The notes beneath the pieces are model-generated. The model worked only from the letters and a program-made list of their open reading frames with translations, had not been told where the DNA came from and made no database searches. A program made the translations under genes and the position numbers. DNA of 64,000 nt from Micromonospora andamanensis. GTDB lineage: Bacteria > Actinomycetota > Actinomycetes > Mycobacteriales > Micromonosporaceae. Shown here one piece after another: positions 17,061 to 24,947 of the stretch (the first letter of the stretch is position 1; each line of letters begins with the position of its first letter). Where the stretch lies: assembly GCF_016863495.1 (NCBI RefSeq), contig NZ_BOOZ01000015.1:62001-126000 (forward strand). Direction: 5' to 3'.

Positions 17061-18758
17061 TCAGGCCGGCGCGGGTGCCGGGTTCTCGATGAACAGCTGT
17101 CGTGCCTTCGCCCGTTGCAGCTTTCCGCTCGTGGTCTTGGGGATGCTGCGTCTCGGGACGAGGTGCACCTGGGCCACGGGCACGCCTGTCTGTGCGCTGA
17201 CCGCGGCCCGGATCGCCTGACGCAGCGGCTCATGCTGATCGGTGGGCACGTACGACTCGACGATGAGGTGCAGTTCCTCGGAGTCGCCGTCCTCGGGTCG
17301 GTGGCCGACGGCGACGACCGTACCGAGGCGGACGCCCGGCACCGATTCGGCGGCCTGCTCGATGTCGGACGGGAAGTAGTTGGCGCCCCGGATGATGATC
17401 AGGTCTTTGGAGCGCCCGGTGATGCGGATCTCGCCGTCTCGCAGGTAGCCGACGTCGCCGGTCTTCCACCAGTCCGGCTCGGCGATGGCCGCAGCGGTCT
17501 CCTGCGGCAGGCCGAAGTAGCCGACCGTGCGGGCCGGGCTGCGGAACTGGATGTCACCGATCTGGTTGTCGCCAAGCGGGTTGCCGTCCCCGTCGACGAT
17601 GCGGATCTCGGTGCCCGCGACGGGCACGCCGCAGGCCACGACCTGCATCCCGCTCGCCTCACCCGGGTCGACATCGATCACCTGGCCGTGGGTGACGGCT
17701 GCCGTGCGGTCGATGGTGTCGACCCGGACCGGGCCGTTGCCCGGCGACATGGTGATGGTCAGGGTGGCCTCGGCCATGCCGTAGCAGGGCATGAACACGT
17801 CCTGCCGCAGCCCCCACTGCTGGAACCGATCGACGAAACGCTTGATGGTGCCGGGATGGATGGGCTCCGCGCCGCAGAACGCCATCCGCCAGGACGACAG
17901 GTCGACACCGTCGAGGTCGCTGTCGCGGACCCGGTCGGCGGTGTACCCGTAGGCGAAGTTGGGGGCCGCCGCGAGGGTTCCCCCCATCGCGGTGATGTTG
18001 CGCAGCCACTCGACAGGCGAGCGCAGAAACTGCGTCGGCGGCATGAGCACGCTGCCACTCCCGGTGTAGACCGGAACCATGAGACCCGAGATGAGCCCCA
18101 TGTCGTGGTAGAGCGGAAGCCAGCTCACCGACCTGTCCTCGGCTGACCATCCGGTCGCCGCGACGCTCTGCGTCAGGTTGGCGGCCAGGTTCGCGTGCGA
18201 GATCATGACGCCCTTGGGCCTGCCGGTCGAGCCGGACGTGCACTGGATGAACGCCAGATCGTCCTCGGCGGGCAGGCGGAACTGCGCCAGCGACGCCTCG
18301 GCGGACGCTGCACGCTCCAGCAACACGTCACCGTCGATGAACACCGTGTCCGCCACGGCCTCCGACGCCTGAACCACAGCAGCCCTCGCCACCACGGCCG
18401 CCGGCCGCAGGTAGGCCACCAGTTCCTTCACCTGACCGTCGAACCCGGACGCACGCCCGAAGCTCGTCGGCACCGCGATCGCCGTCGGGGCAGCACCCAG
18501 CAGTTGGCAGCCGAAGAACGCCGTCACGAACGTCCAACTCGTCGGCAGACAGAACAACACCCGGTCGCCACGGCGCACCCCGTACTCGGCGAGAACCGCC
18601 GCACAACGCAACGCATCGTCGAACACGGCGTCGTACCGGCGAGGCTCCGCCCGCCCCGGCTCGGGCACGACAGTCATCGTCGCGCCGTCCGGCCCGCGCT
18701 CCGCCTGTGCCACAAGCGCGTGCACCACCGTCGGATAACCCGGAACAACAGCACTCAT
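17061..18758 (-). CDS. Fatty acyl-AMP ligase (FAAL), copy 1
   Basis: A 565-aa ANL-superfamily enzyme with the ATP loop TSGSTGRPKGV, the FAAL hallmark WLPLYHDMGLI, CYGMAEATL and the C-terminal KTTSGKLQR. FAALs adenylate a fatty acid and load it directly onto a carrier-protein phosphopantetheine instead of CoA. ATG 18758 is preceded by GAGGAGCGGGG. Upstream on the same strand are an ACP (19,541) and a PPTase (18,965), which together make a complete acyl-loading module. Chain length is unknown. A second FAAL lies at 30,653, so two acyl chains or two branches may be primed. Confidence 0.92.
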   Translation of the reverse strand: MSAVVPGYPTVVHALVAQAERGPDGATMTVVPEPGRAEPRRYDAVFDDALRCAAVLAEYGVRRGDRVLFCLPTSWTFVTAFFGCQLLGAAPTAIAVPTSFGRASGFDGQVKELVAYLRPAAVVARAAVVQASEAVADTVFIDGDVLLERAASAEASLAQFRLPAEDDLAFIQCTSGSTGRPKGVMISHANLAANLTQSVAATGWSAEDRSVSWLPLYHDMGLISGLMVPVYTGSGSVLMPPTQFLRSPVEWLRNITAMGGTLAAAPNFAYGYTADRVRDSDLDGVDLSSWRMAFCGAEPIHPGTIKRFVDRFQQWGLRQDVFMPCYGMAEATLTITMSPGNGPVRVDTIDRTAAVTHGQVIDVDPGEASGMQVVACGVPVAGTEIRIVDGDGNPLGDNQIGDIQFRSPARTVGYFGLPQETAAAIAEPDWWKTGDVGYLRDGEIRITGRSKDLIIIRGANYFPSDIEQAAESVPGVRLGTVVAVGHRPEDGDSEELHLIVESYVPTDQHEPLRQAIRAAVSAQTGVPVAQVHLVPRRSIPKTTSGKLQRAKARQLFIENPAPAPA

Positions 18759-18964
18759 CAACCCCGCTCCTCACACCCTAGGACGGCCCCATTCACCACC
18801 CGTGGCGAGCCCGGAGGTCGGTGCTCAGGGAGCACCTGTCCGGCCTGCGACCCGCACGGTCAACTCGTCACCCACGGACGGACCATCGCGATCCGCCGCG
18901 TTCCCCTTCGCCCGCGGTGTGCCGTCGGGGCAGACCAACCACACCCGCCGGACACCGACGTGCC

Positions 18965-19531
18965 TCATCGCCGCACCGCCAGGGCGAACGAGCAACCGCC
19001 CTCGGAGCGCACCCACACCGGCACCGACAAGCCGTCGAACGCTGCGACCAGCCCCGCGTCGGAGCGGGCCAGCCCGATCCGCCAGAACAGCAGGCCGTCC
19101 CCGGCAGCTGTCCCGTCCAACGCCTTGAATGCCGCTTCCTTGGCCGAGAACAGTTCGACCGGGCTGTAGTCGCCGGCGGGCGCCAGCAAGCTGCGCCGCT
19201 CCGACTCGTACAGGACAAAATCGACAACGCGCCGGGTGAGGACCGCGTCCTCGATGTCGACGCCCACCCCGGCGGCACCGGGGACCACCACCGCGACCGC
19301 CAGGCGGTCGGTGTGCGCGATGGACCCGGGATACCCGCGTGGAAACTCCGGCCGGCCGCCGACGACCCGAGGCACGGTCCGGACCACCGATCCCGCCGCG
19401 GCCAGCGCCGCAGCGGCGGCCTGACGACCCGCCGCGAACTGCTCGCGCGGCCCGTACGGCGGCGCCACCGGACGCCATTCGAGGTACGTGCCCGGTGTGC
19501 CGGTGGCGAGGGTCGCGGGTACGGCGGTCAC
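18965..19531 (-). CDS. Sfp-type phosphopantetheinyl transferase
   Basis: A 188-aa 4'-phosphopantetheinyl transferase. Visible are IAHTDRLAVAVV, the Mg-binding GVGVDIED and FSAKEAAFKAL, the two diagnostic motifs of the Sfp superfamily. It converts apo carrier proteins to the holo form using CoA. GTG 19531 is preceded by GAGGTGA and lies 9 nt after the ACP stop. Its cluster position suggests it serves the small carrier proteins at 19,541, 23,708 and 26,752 and the T domain at 12,645, some of which are divergent from housekeeping ACP. The length is slightly short for Sfp but complete. Confidence 0.92.
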   Translation of the reverse strand: MTAVPATLATGTPGTYLEWRPVAPPYGPREQFAAGRQAAAAALAAAGSVVRTVPRVVGGRPEFPRGYPGSIAHTDRLAVAVVVPGAAGVGVDIEDAVLTRRVVDFVLYESERRSLLAPAGDYSPVELFSAKEAAFKALDGTAAGDGLLFWRIGLARSDAGLVAAFDGLSVPVWVRSEGGCSFALAVRR

Positions 19532-19540
19532 TGAGTCACC

Positions 19541-19795
19541 TCACACGCGCAGCGCCACGACGTGCTCGGCCAACGAGCTGATCGAACGCAGCACCTCCGG
19601 TTGGATGTCGTCGTCCCACTCGAAGCCGAACGCGTCCTCCATCCTGACCAGCAGGCTGACCAGCGCGGCCGAGGACAGGCCCTGCTGCCGCAGCGACACG
19701 GTGTCCGAGACCGTCCGGACGAAGCTGTCCGGACCATGCATCTCGATCAGCAGCTCCCGGATGCGCTGCCGGGTCTCCGTCACCTGGTCAGCCAT
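19541..19795 (-). CDS. Acyl carrier protein 1
   Basis: An 84-aa carrier protein (acidic, helical) with the attachment region QQGLSSAALVSLLVRME; Ser42 is the expected phosphopantetheine site, and the usual preceding Asp is replaced by Ser41. ATG 19795 overlaps by 8 nt the end of a relic reading frame (19,919-19,788) that lies directly in front of it. It is followed closely by the PPTase and FAAL genes and is therefore the probable acceptor of the FAAL-activated fatty acid. Confidence 0.85.
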   Translation of the reverse strand: MADQVTETRQRIRELLIEMHGPDSFVRTVSDTVSLRQQGLSSAALVSLLVRMEDAFGFEWDDDIQPEVLRSISSLAEHVVALRV

Positions 19796-19919
19796 TGGTC
19801 TCGACCTCGTCGGCGAACGTCGCCACCAACGCCGGGAAAATCGCCGCGCCGTCCAGGAACGGCAGCTGAACCGCCCCCGATAAATTGTCGAGCGTCACGA
19901 TGACCTCACCCACAGACAC
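19788..19919 (-). pseudogene. Internally deleted relic of the alpha/beta hydrolase gene at 24,071
   Basis: A 43-codon frame from GTG 19919 to TGA 19788. Its first residues (MSVGEV) match the intact hydrolase start (MSAGEV), and its last residues (LPFLDGAAIFPALVATFADE...) match the intact C-terminus (LPFLDDAAGFQALVAKFIDE..., both then ending VETN plus one residue). The middle of about 245 residues is missing. Leaders match too: GGGGGATGTG precedes both start codons. It cannot encode an active hydrolase. It may persist because its translation is coupled to ACP 1, whose ATG overlaps its stop. Confidence 0.85.
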
Positions 19920-20125
19920 CACATCCCCCTTATTCACCCGTGCGCGCCGAACGCGCATTCGGGTGACTGCAAAACGTCCCGCCGGCGCCCGGTCCGAAAT
20001 GGGCCCGGACAGGTCAACCGGTGAAACGGCCAGCGGGCTCCGTCTTCAGGACGCCGCCCGCCAATCCGAACGCGCCGATCCGATCTCATGGCACCACGCG
20101 GACTTCCGCCCTTATGCTCAAAGCG

Positions 20126-20255
20126 GCGGAACACTACCGTACGCTATCATCTGATCGACGTACTGCAATCCGTTAATTCTGCATACCCGGTTGTGCGCTT
20201 CGCACGCATCACGTATAGAGAGTTCGTCCGGAATCTCAGGAACGTTCTCCGCCGA
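20126..20255 (-). repeat. Cluster-specific repeated upstream element, copy A
   Basis: Matches 29,024-29,150 with about three-quarters identity by eye over an ungapped 85-nt core. The best-kept blocks on the plus strand are GCGGAACAC, ACGCTA, CAATCC.TTAATT, GCATA and TGTGCGCTTC. It lies about 200 nt upstream of the relic/ACP1 start on the minus strand. The other copy sits upstream of the second minus-strand operon, so a shared promoter/operator is the simplest reading. A decayed coding fragment is possible. Confidence 0.6.
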
Positions 20256-20291
20256 CGCCTTTGTCATCTGCTTCGGACATACACATAAGGC

Positions 20292-20335
20292 CTGTGGACC
20301 GTCGGGTATAAGGCCTTATTCCCGACGGTCCACAG
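20292..20335 (-). terminator. Strong hairpin terminator of the N-oxygenase operon
   Basis: A perfect 15-bp stem (CTGTGGACCGTCGGG and its complement) encloses a second palindrome (ATAAGGCCTTAT), giving an almost uninterrupted 44-nt fold. It lies 57 nt after the GNAT stop on the minus strand and separates that operon from the next promoter region. Confidence 0.8.
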
Positions 20336-20391
20336 ATAGCACTTACCCCGGCCAGCTGGCACTCGGTGAGCCGCCGCCCGACACGTTTGTC

Positions 20392-20991
20392 CTACCGCGC
20401 GTCGCGCCACATGAAACAGGTGTTGATACCGAGAATCGCCTCCTGGGAGACCACCTGGAAACCGAACCTCTCGTAGAGCACGACGTTGCGGTCGACGTCC
20501 GCCTGGAGGAACGCCGGCACCTTCTGCCGATCGACGTCGGCGAGGAAGGCGGTGAGCATTGCCGATCCGATCCCGTACCCCTGGTGTTCGGGGTGGACCG
20601 CGATCGGCCCGAGGTGCCAGTGAGGTCTGCGCGGCTCGTGCTTGGCTCGCCCGCCCACCACCTTGAGGGCCCGTGGCAGTCCCAGGCCGATCGTCCGGAC
20701 CTGCGAAGGAATCGACTTGATCTTCTCGCCGACAGTCATCTGGCAGTGCGGCCACTGGGCGGCCTTGAGGACGCCGGCGAGTTCGCCTTTCCGCTCGGCG
20801 ACCAGCACGTGGCTGGCACTGTTGCCGAGCTTGAGGGTGAGGGCCGCGTGTTCCATGATCCGGGCAGCCTTGTCCCGATTACCGCCGGCGATGGCCAGGT
20901 TGCTCGGATTGAGGGCGAACGCGAGCCCGACTATCCGGCTTGCCTCGGCCATCTCAGCCGGGGTGATGCGCCGCACGGTCACATCGCTCAT
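20392..20991 (-). CDS. GNAT-family N-acetyltransferase
   Basis: A 199-aa GCN5-related acyltransferase. The acetyl-CoA pyrophosphate loop is visible in IAVHPEHQGYGIGSAML, followed by the FLQADVDRNVVLYERFGF strand-helix that ends the fold. ATG 20991 follows GGAGG. It is the last gene of the long minus-strand operon, starting 39 nt after the aminotransferase-reductase stop, with a strong hairpin behind it. It could acylate the alkylamine or hydroxylamine made by the preceding enzymes, or detoxify the product by N-acetylation for self-protection. The sequence does not discriminate between these. Confidence 0.88.
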   Translation of the reverse strand: MSDVTVRRITPAEMAEASRIVGLAFALNPSNLAIAGGNRDKAARIMEHAALTLKLGNSASHVLVAERKGELAGVLKAAQWPHCQMTVGEKIKSIPSQVRTIGLGLPRALKVVGGRAKHEPRRPHWHLGPIAVHPEHQGYGIGSAMLTAFLADVDRQKVPAFLQADVDRNVVLYERFGFQVVSQEAILGINTCFMWRDAR

Positions 20992-21029
20992 ATGTCAACC
21001 TCCGGGTCGGTTGTCGGGTAGATGGGGTG

Positions 21030-23711
21030 TCAACCCGCCACCCACGGCATCGTCGAGACGTCGGCCGCAGTGATGCGGGTGGGATGGAAGCCGTGTCGAC
21101 CGGCCAGTTCGAGAGCGGACACCACGCCGGCGACGGACAGCCCGCCGTAGGACGGACTCGCCGTGTCCGGTTCGAGCCCCAGCAGGATGGTCTCGGCCAG
21201 GCACGAGTAGACGATGCCCGGCGGCAGCGTGATGCCCGGGAAGTGCGGTGTCTGCCCGCCAGGGAGCCGGACCCGGCCACCGGACACGAGGGTGACGTTC
21301 GGCAGGTCCGCCACCGCCGGGTGCGCGTCGCCCGGCACCGCGAGATCGCAGACGAGGACGTCCCGGTCAGCGGCCAGGTGGGTGGGCAGGATGACCGGGT
21401 CGGCCGCGTTCGTGGCGCTGACCACGATCGGGCAGTCACGCAGCGCGTCGAGGTCCTCGGCGACCGAGACGTCGACCAGGTGGGCCACCCGTTTGGCGAC
21501 TGCGGCCAGTCTACGGCCGGAGCCGGGCCTGCCGACGAGGACGAGCGACTCGCAGTGCGGGGCGACAAGATCGGCCATCACCGCTCCGATGTTGCCGATG
21601 CCGCCGACCAGACCGACCCGGCGGGCACCGGACCCGCTGCTGCTCAGGTGGCGCTGGAGCAGGTCGTAGGCGCAGGCGGCGGTGAGCGAGTTGCCGGAGG
21701 TGACGCGTACCTCGTGCTCGATGACGTCCCGCCCGGCGCCGGTGACGATCGAGGTGTAGCCGCCCAGACCGACGACGTCGCCGCCGAGGGAGACGCCCAA
21801 CTCCACCGCGTCCAGCACCGTCCGGGCCAACCAGGGCCGGTGCCCCGCGCGCAACGCGTCGACCGCCTGAGCGGCGGTGAACGGCACCGCCAACACGCTG
21901 ACGTCGACCATGCGTCCGGTCTCCGATGCCACCCGGTGCCGCACGACCTCGAAGGGGTTCAGCTCGCCACGCATCCGGTCCAGGGCCGCGGCGCACCGGT
22001 CGTCCGACCACTCCGCCAGCTCCGGGGCCAGGGACCGCACCGTGGACGCGTTGTCCAGGTTGGCGAGGAACACCACGTGCGGGACGTCCCCGTCGCGGTG
22101 GGCCCGCTGCTGACGAGGCGGCGACGCCACATGCTGGCGTGGCCGCCAGGCTCCGGTGGGCGGCACGGCCAGATGCGCCAGCAACGTCGCGTAGTCGCCC
22201 TTGGCGAGCAGGGCGGCCACGTCGTCGAACGCCGCGACGGCCCGCTCGATGTCCTCGGGTTCGAGCAGGGCGGACGGCTGCACCCGTACGGTCGTGGGCG
22301 CGGACAGGGTGGGCATGACCCGGACCCGATGGGCGTGCAGCAACCGACCCGCGATCAGGAACCCGAGCGACTCAGCGTCGAACACCGCACGCAGCAGGGC
22401 CGACTCCGGCTGCGGCAGGTGGAACTCCACACCGATCAGCAACCCTCGGCCCCGCACCTCCACGACCGCCTCCGGCCACCGTGCCGCCACCTTGGCGAGT
22501 TGGTCACGCAGCTCAGCACCGATCGTGGTGATTCGGTCGTGGTGGCTCTGGTAGAGGTCCAGGGCGGCCACCGCGATCAACGCGGAGAAGTCGTCCTCAG
22601 CGAAGGTGGACGTGTGGTGACGGCCGAAGTCAGCGACGTACCGGTCGGCCGCGACCATCATCGCCGAGATCTTGGCCAACCCCCCGCCCAGCGATTTCGA
22701 CAACAGATAGTAGTCGGCCACTACTCCGGACGGCTCCGACGCCAGGAACGTACCGGTCCGGCCCATGCCGCACTGGATCTCGTCGAACACCAGCACCGCG
22801 TCGTGCCTGTCGGCCAGGTTCCGCAGGGCGGCCAGGGTCTCGGTCGGCACCTCGCGTACCCCGGCCTCGCCCTGGATGGGCTCGGCGAAGCAGGCCGCGA
22901 CCGGGGACAGGTTGCGGGCCGTCGAATGCGGCACCCCGTCCGCGTCCACATGGACGGTGCAGACCTCGACGAGCCGGTCGTCGAGCGCCGCCAGCACCAC
23001 CTCGGGCGTCCAGTCGGCCAACCGCACCCGTCGGGGGCCCGGCACGTGCAGGTCCTCGGGCACGTTGGCGCCGTGCGTCAGGGTGCCCGCAGCTGTCGTC
23101 TTGCCGTGGAAGGCGTCCCGCAACGAGACCAGGACCGGCTCGGCCCGCAGCACGTCGACGACCTTCTCGACGGCCTCGGTGACCACCTCACCGCAGGGAC
23201 GCCCGGCAGCGGGCCCGCTGCCGCACGGGATGTCGGCGAGGCCGTCGCGACGCAGCCGGCGCAGGGACCGCTCCAGTTCCTCGCGCAGCGCGCCGAGCCG
23301 CCTGCGCCGCTCGACCACGGCGTGCTTCACCGCGGCCTCCACCGCGTCCGCACCTGTGGACCCCAGCGTCACCACGTAGTCCACGCCTGTGGTGGCCTTC
23401 ACCAGCGCCGACAGCTTCGCGGCCAGCGCCGCCGCCCCCGGGCGGATGCTCGCCTGTGCGTTGAAGGGAAGTTGCTCGTCGAGGCACCGCCGGGCCGCCG
23501 CCACCAACGCCGGATGGTTGTGCCCGAACAGGGACGAGCCGGCACCGCCGACCAGGTCGAGCACCTGATCGGCGGTGCCGGTGCCCGACACCGGCTCCAG
23601 CATGAGGCGGTCGCCGCGCCCGCGGCGGTAGGTCACGTCCAGGTTGAGTGCCTGGAAGAGACGGCCCAGCTCGGGGCGGGCAAAGCGACCGAAATCGACC
23701 TCGGCGCTCAC
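21030..23711 (-). CDS. Fusion of class III aminotransferase and AAR-type acyl-ACP reductase
   Basis: An 893-aa protein. Residues 1-480 are a class III PLP aminotransferase (GAGSSLFGHNHPAL, VFDEIQCGMGRTG, Schiff-base Lys in LLSKSLGGGLAKI). Residues about 540-893 match cyanobacterial long-chain acyl-ACP reductase (AAR): GLGGYTSIV, VTSGNSLTAACAYDLL, the NADPH Rossmann GLVGGIGNIGAVMADL, and Cys837 in SCLAETILLGLE, aligned with the catalytic Cys of AAR (ACFAEAMLL). Predicted reaction: acyl-ACP to aldehyde, then transamination to a primary alkylamine within one polypeptide. Tambjamine and prodigiosin pathways use aminotransferase fusions with a different reductase type. GTG 23711 overlaps the ACP2 stop (GTGA), so ACP2 is the likely substrate carrier. 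Confidence 0.9.
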   Translation of the reverse strand: MSAEVDFGRFARPELGRLFQALNLDVTYRRGRGDRLMLEPVSGTGTADQVLDLVGGAGSSLFGHNHPALVAAARRCLDEQLPFNAQASIRPGAAALAAKLSALVKATTGVDYVVTLGSTGADAVEAAVKHAVVERRRRLGALREELERSLRRLRRDGLADIPCGSGPAAGRPCGEVVTEAVEKVVDVLRAEPVLVSLRDAFHGKTTAAGTLTHGANVPEDLHVPGPRRVRLADWTPEVVLAALDDRLVEVCTVHVDADGVPHSTARNLSPVAACFAEPIQGEAGVREVPTETLAALRNLADRHDAVLVFDEIQCGMGRTGTFLASEPSGVVADYYLLSKSLGGGLAKISAMMVAADRYVADFGRHHTSTFAEDDFSALIAVAALDLYQSHHDRITTIGAELRDQLAKVAARWPEAVVEVRGRGLLIGVEFHLPQPESALLRAVFDAESLGFLIAGRLLHAHRVRVMPTLSAPTTVRVQPSALLEPEDIERAVAAFDDVAALLAKGDYATLLAHLAVPPTGAWRPRQHVASPPRQQRAHRDGDVPHVVFLANLDNASTVRSLAPELAEWSDDRCAAALDRMRGELNPFEVVRHRVASETGRMVDVSVLAVPFTAAQAVDALRAGHRPWLARTVLDAVELGVSLGGDVVGLGGYTSIVTGAGRDVIEHEVRVTSGNSLTAACAYDLLQRHLSSSGSGARRVGLVGGIGNIGAVMADLVAPHCESLVLVGRPGSGRRLAAVAKRVAHLVDVSVAEDLDALRDCPIVVSATNAADPVILPTHLAADRDVLVCDLAVPGDAHPAVADLPNVTLVSGGRVRLPGGQTPHFPGITLPPGIVYSCLAETILLGLEPDTASPSYGGLSVAGVVSALELAGRHGFHPTRITAADVSTMPWVAG

Positions 23712-23968
23712 GGCTGGCCGATCCCGCTCCCGACCCGTACGGTCATCGAGGCGGTCACCTGGTTCACGACGTCACGCAGCGTCCGCATCGACGCCGCCTG
23801 GCTGTCGGACATCTGCACCTCGAAGAGAGACTCCATCTCCACGATCAGATCGATCGACCGCACCGAGTCCAGGCCGTAGTCCGCCAACGGCGTGTCCGGA
23901 TCCAGCTCCGGCACCTGCAACCGGCGACGGAACAACTCGTCAACCACATCCAGAACTTCGCGATCCAT
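23708..23968 (-). CDS. Acyl carrier protein 2
   Basis: An 86-aa carrier protein with a canonical DSV motif (LADYGLDSVRSIDLIVEME), Ser35 being the phosphopantetheine site. ATG 23968 follows GAGGAGGGGG; an in-frame ATG 18 nt upstream is less well placed. Its stop is overlapped by the aminotransferase-reductase fusion start (GTGA), indicating stoichiometric production. It most likely presents the fatty acyl group to the reductase half of that fusion. It is distinct from ACP 1, which has a Ser in place of the Asp before the attachment Ser. Confidence 0.92.
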   Translation of the reverse strand: MDREVLDVVDELFRRRLQVPELDPDTPLADYGLDSVRSIDLIVEMESLFEVQMSDSQAASMRTLRDVVNQVTASMTVRVGSGIGQP

Positions 23969-24070
23969 TGCGCTCCCCCTCCTCACGCAACGCGCCGTCC
24001 CACCCGGCGCCTTGGCAGCCGACTCCTCGGTCGCACGCGACTCGATCGGGTTGTCCTGACCGACACCAGG

Positions 24071-24937
24071 TCAGGCATTCGTTTCGACCTCGTCGATGAA
24101 CTTCGCCACCAACGCCTGGAAACCCGCCGCGTCGTCCAGGAACGGCAGGTGACCCGCCCCGGGCATGATCTCGTAGCGCCCGTTGGGGAACTTCCCCGCC
24201 AGTTCCCTGGCGCCCGACGGGCTCAGCAACACGTCGTCGTCACCGATGACCACGAACGTCGGCGCCTGGATCCGAGCCAACAGCTCCGCGCTCGTCTCCC
24301 CGGTCAACGCCAGCTTCAGCCCGTTGACCAGATCCTCCTTCGTCGACAGAGCCAGGAAGCTCTCCCGCAGCCCGAGGAAGCCGGGCGTGCCCAACTCCTC
24401 GATCATCTCCGCGCCGAACACCTCTGGGTACAGGTGCGCGTACAGCGCCGCCATCCCATGGTTCTCCAGCGTCAGCAACCACGCCCGCTGCACCAGACGA
24501 TGCCGCCGCATGCCCCGGGGGCCGAGCGCCGGACCCGCCAGCACGATCCCCTTGACCCGGTCGGGGTGCTTCAACGCCACGTCCCGCGCCAGCACCGTGG
24601 AGATCGACGTGGACAACAGGTACGCCCGGTCGATCTCGAGCGAATCCAGCAGCCCGACGACGTCCTCGACGTGGTCGTCCCACGTCGGATACTTCTCCGG
24701 GTGCGACGACCGGCCATGACCGCACAGGTCGTAGCTCACCACGCGGTGGCCCACCGACAACTCGTCCGTGAACACCCGCCACGTCGGAGTCGTCATGAAG
24801 AAGTTGTTGAGCGTCAAGACCACCGGCCCCGCACCGGTCGACTCGTAGTACAGCTCAACACCCTCCCGCCCACGAGCCGTAACCGCGTCCTCTCGATACG
24901 CCACCTCGAGACGCTCGAGAACCTCACCAGCAGACAT
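24071..24937 (-). CDS. Alpha/beta-fold hydrolase with atypical nucleophile elbow
   Basis: A 288-aa alpha/beta hydrolase. The strand-turn usually reading HG is LTLNNFFM, the nucleophile elbow usually GxSxG reads STSIST, and the acid and base are VIGDDDVLL and GAGHLPFLDD. The triad residues Ser, Asp and His are therefore present but the two Gly of the elbow are Ser, which may alter the oxyanion site. DLCGHGRS matches the usual hydrolase strand. ATG 24937 follows GAGGGGG, 10 nt after the nitronate monooxygenase stop. Possible roles are thioester release, amide or ester formation, or editing. A deleted copy of this gene survives at 19,788-19,919. Confidence 0.85.
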   Translation of the reverse strand: MSAGEVLERLEVAYREDAVTARGREGVELYYESTGAGPVVLTLNNFFMTTPTWRVFTDELSVGHRVVSYDLCGHGRSSHPEKYPTWDDHVEDVVGLLDSLEIDRAYLLSTSISTVLARDVALKHPDRVKGIVLAGPALGPRGMRRHRLVQRAWLLTLENHGMAALYAHLYPEVFGAEMIEELGTPGFLGLRESFLALSTKEDLVNGLKLALTGETSAELLARIQAPTFVVIGDDDVLLSPSGARELAGKFPNGRYEIMPGAGHLPFLDDAAGFQALVAKFIDEVETNA

Positions 24938-24947
24938 CACATCCCCC

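Larger units (their letters stand above)
19920..20391. other. Non-coding region upstream of the ACP1-PPTase-FAAL genes
   Basis: Lower in GC than its surroundings. It contains the left copy of the repeated promoter-like element (20,126-20,255) and the hairpin at 20,292-20,335. I find no convincing gene; the short frames here have no start signals or recognisable motifs. Confidence 0.7.

Noticed and set aside
19920..20120. Search for a tRNA or riboswitch in the low-GC gaps (also 28,889-29,664 and 33,260-33,644)
   Set aside because: No cloverleaf, CCA-proximal T-loop or known riboswitch core was found by eye.
21027..23879. Long plus-strand frame opposite the aminotransferase-reductase fusion
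   Set aside because: It is a mirror of the real gene; the minus strand has all the catalytic motifs, while this frame is repetitive Gly/Arg/His/Gln sequence.
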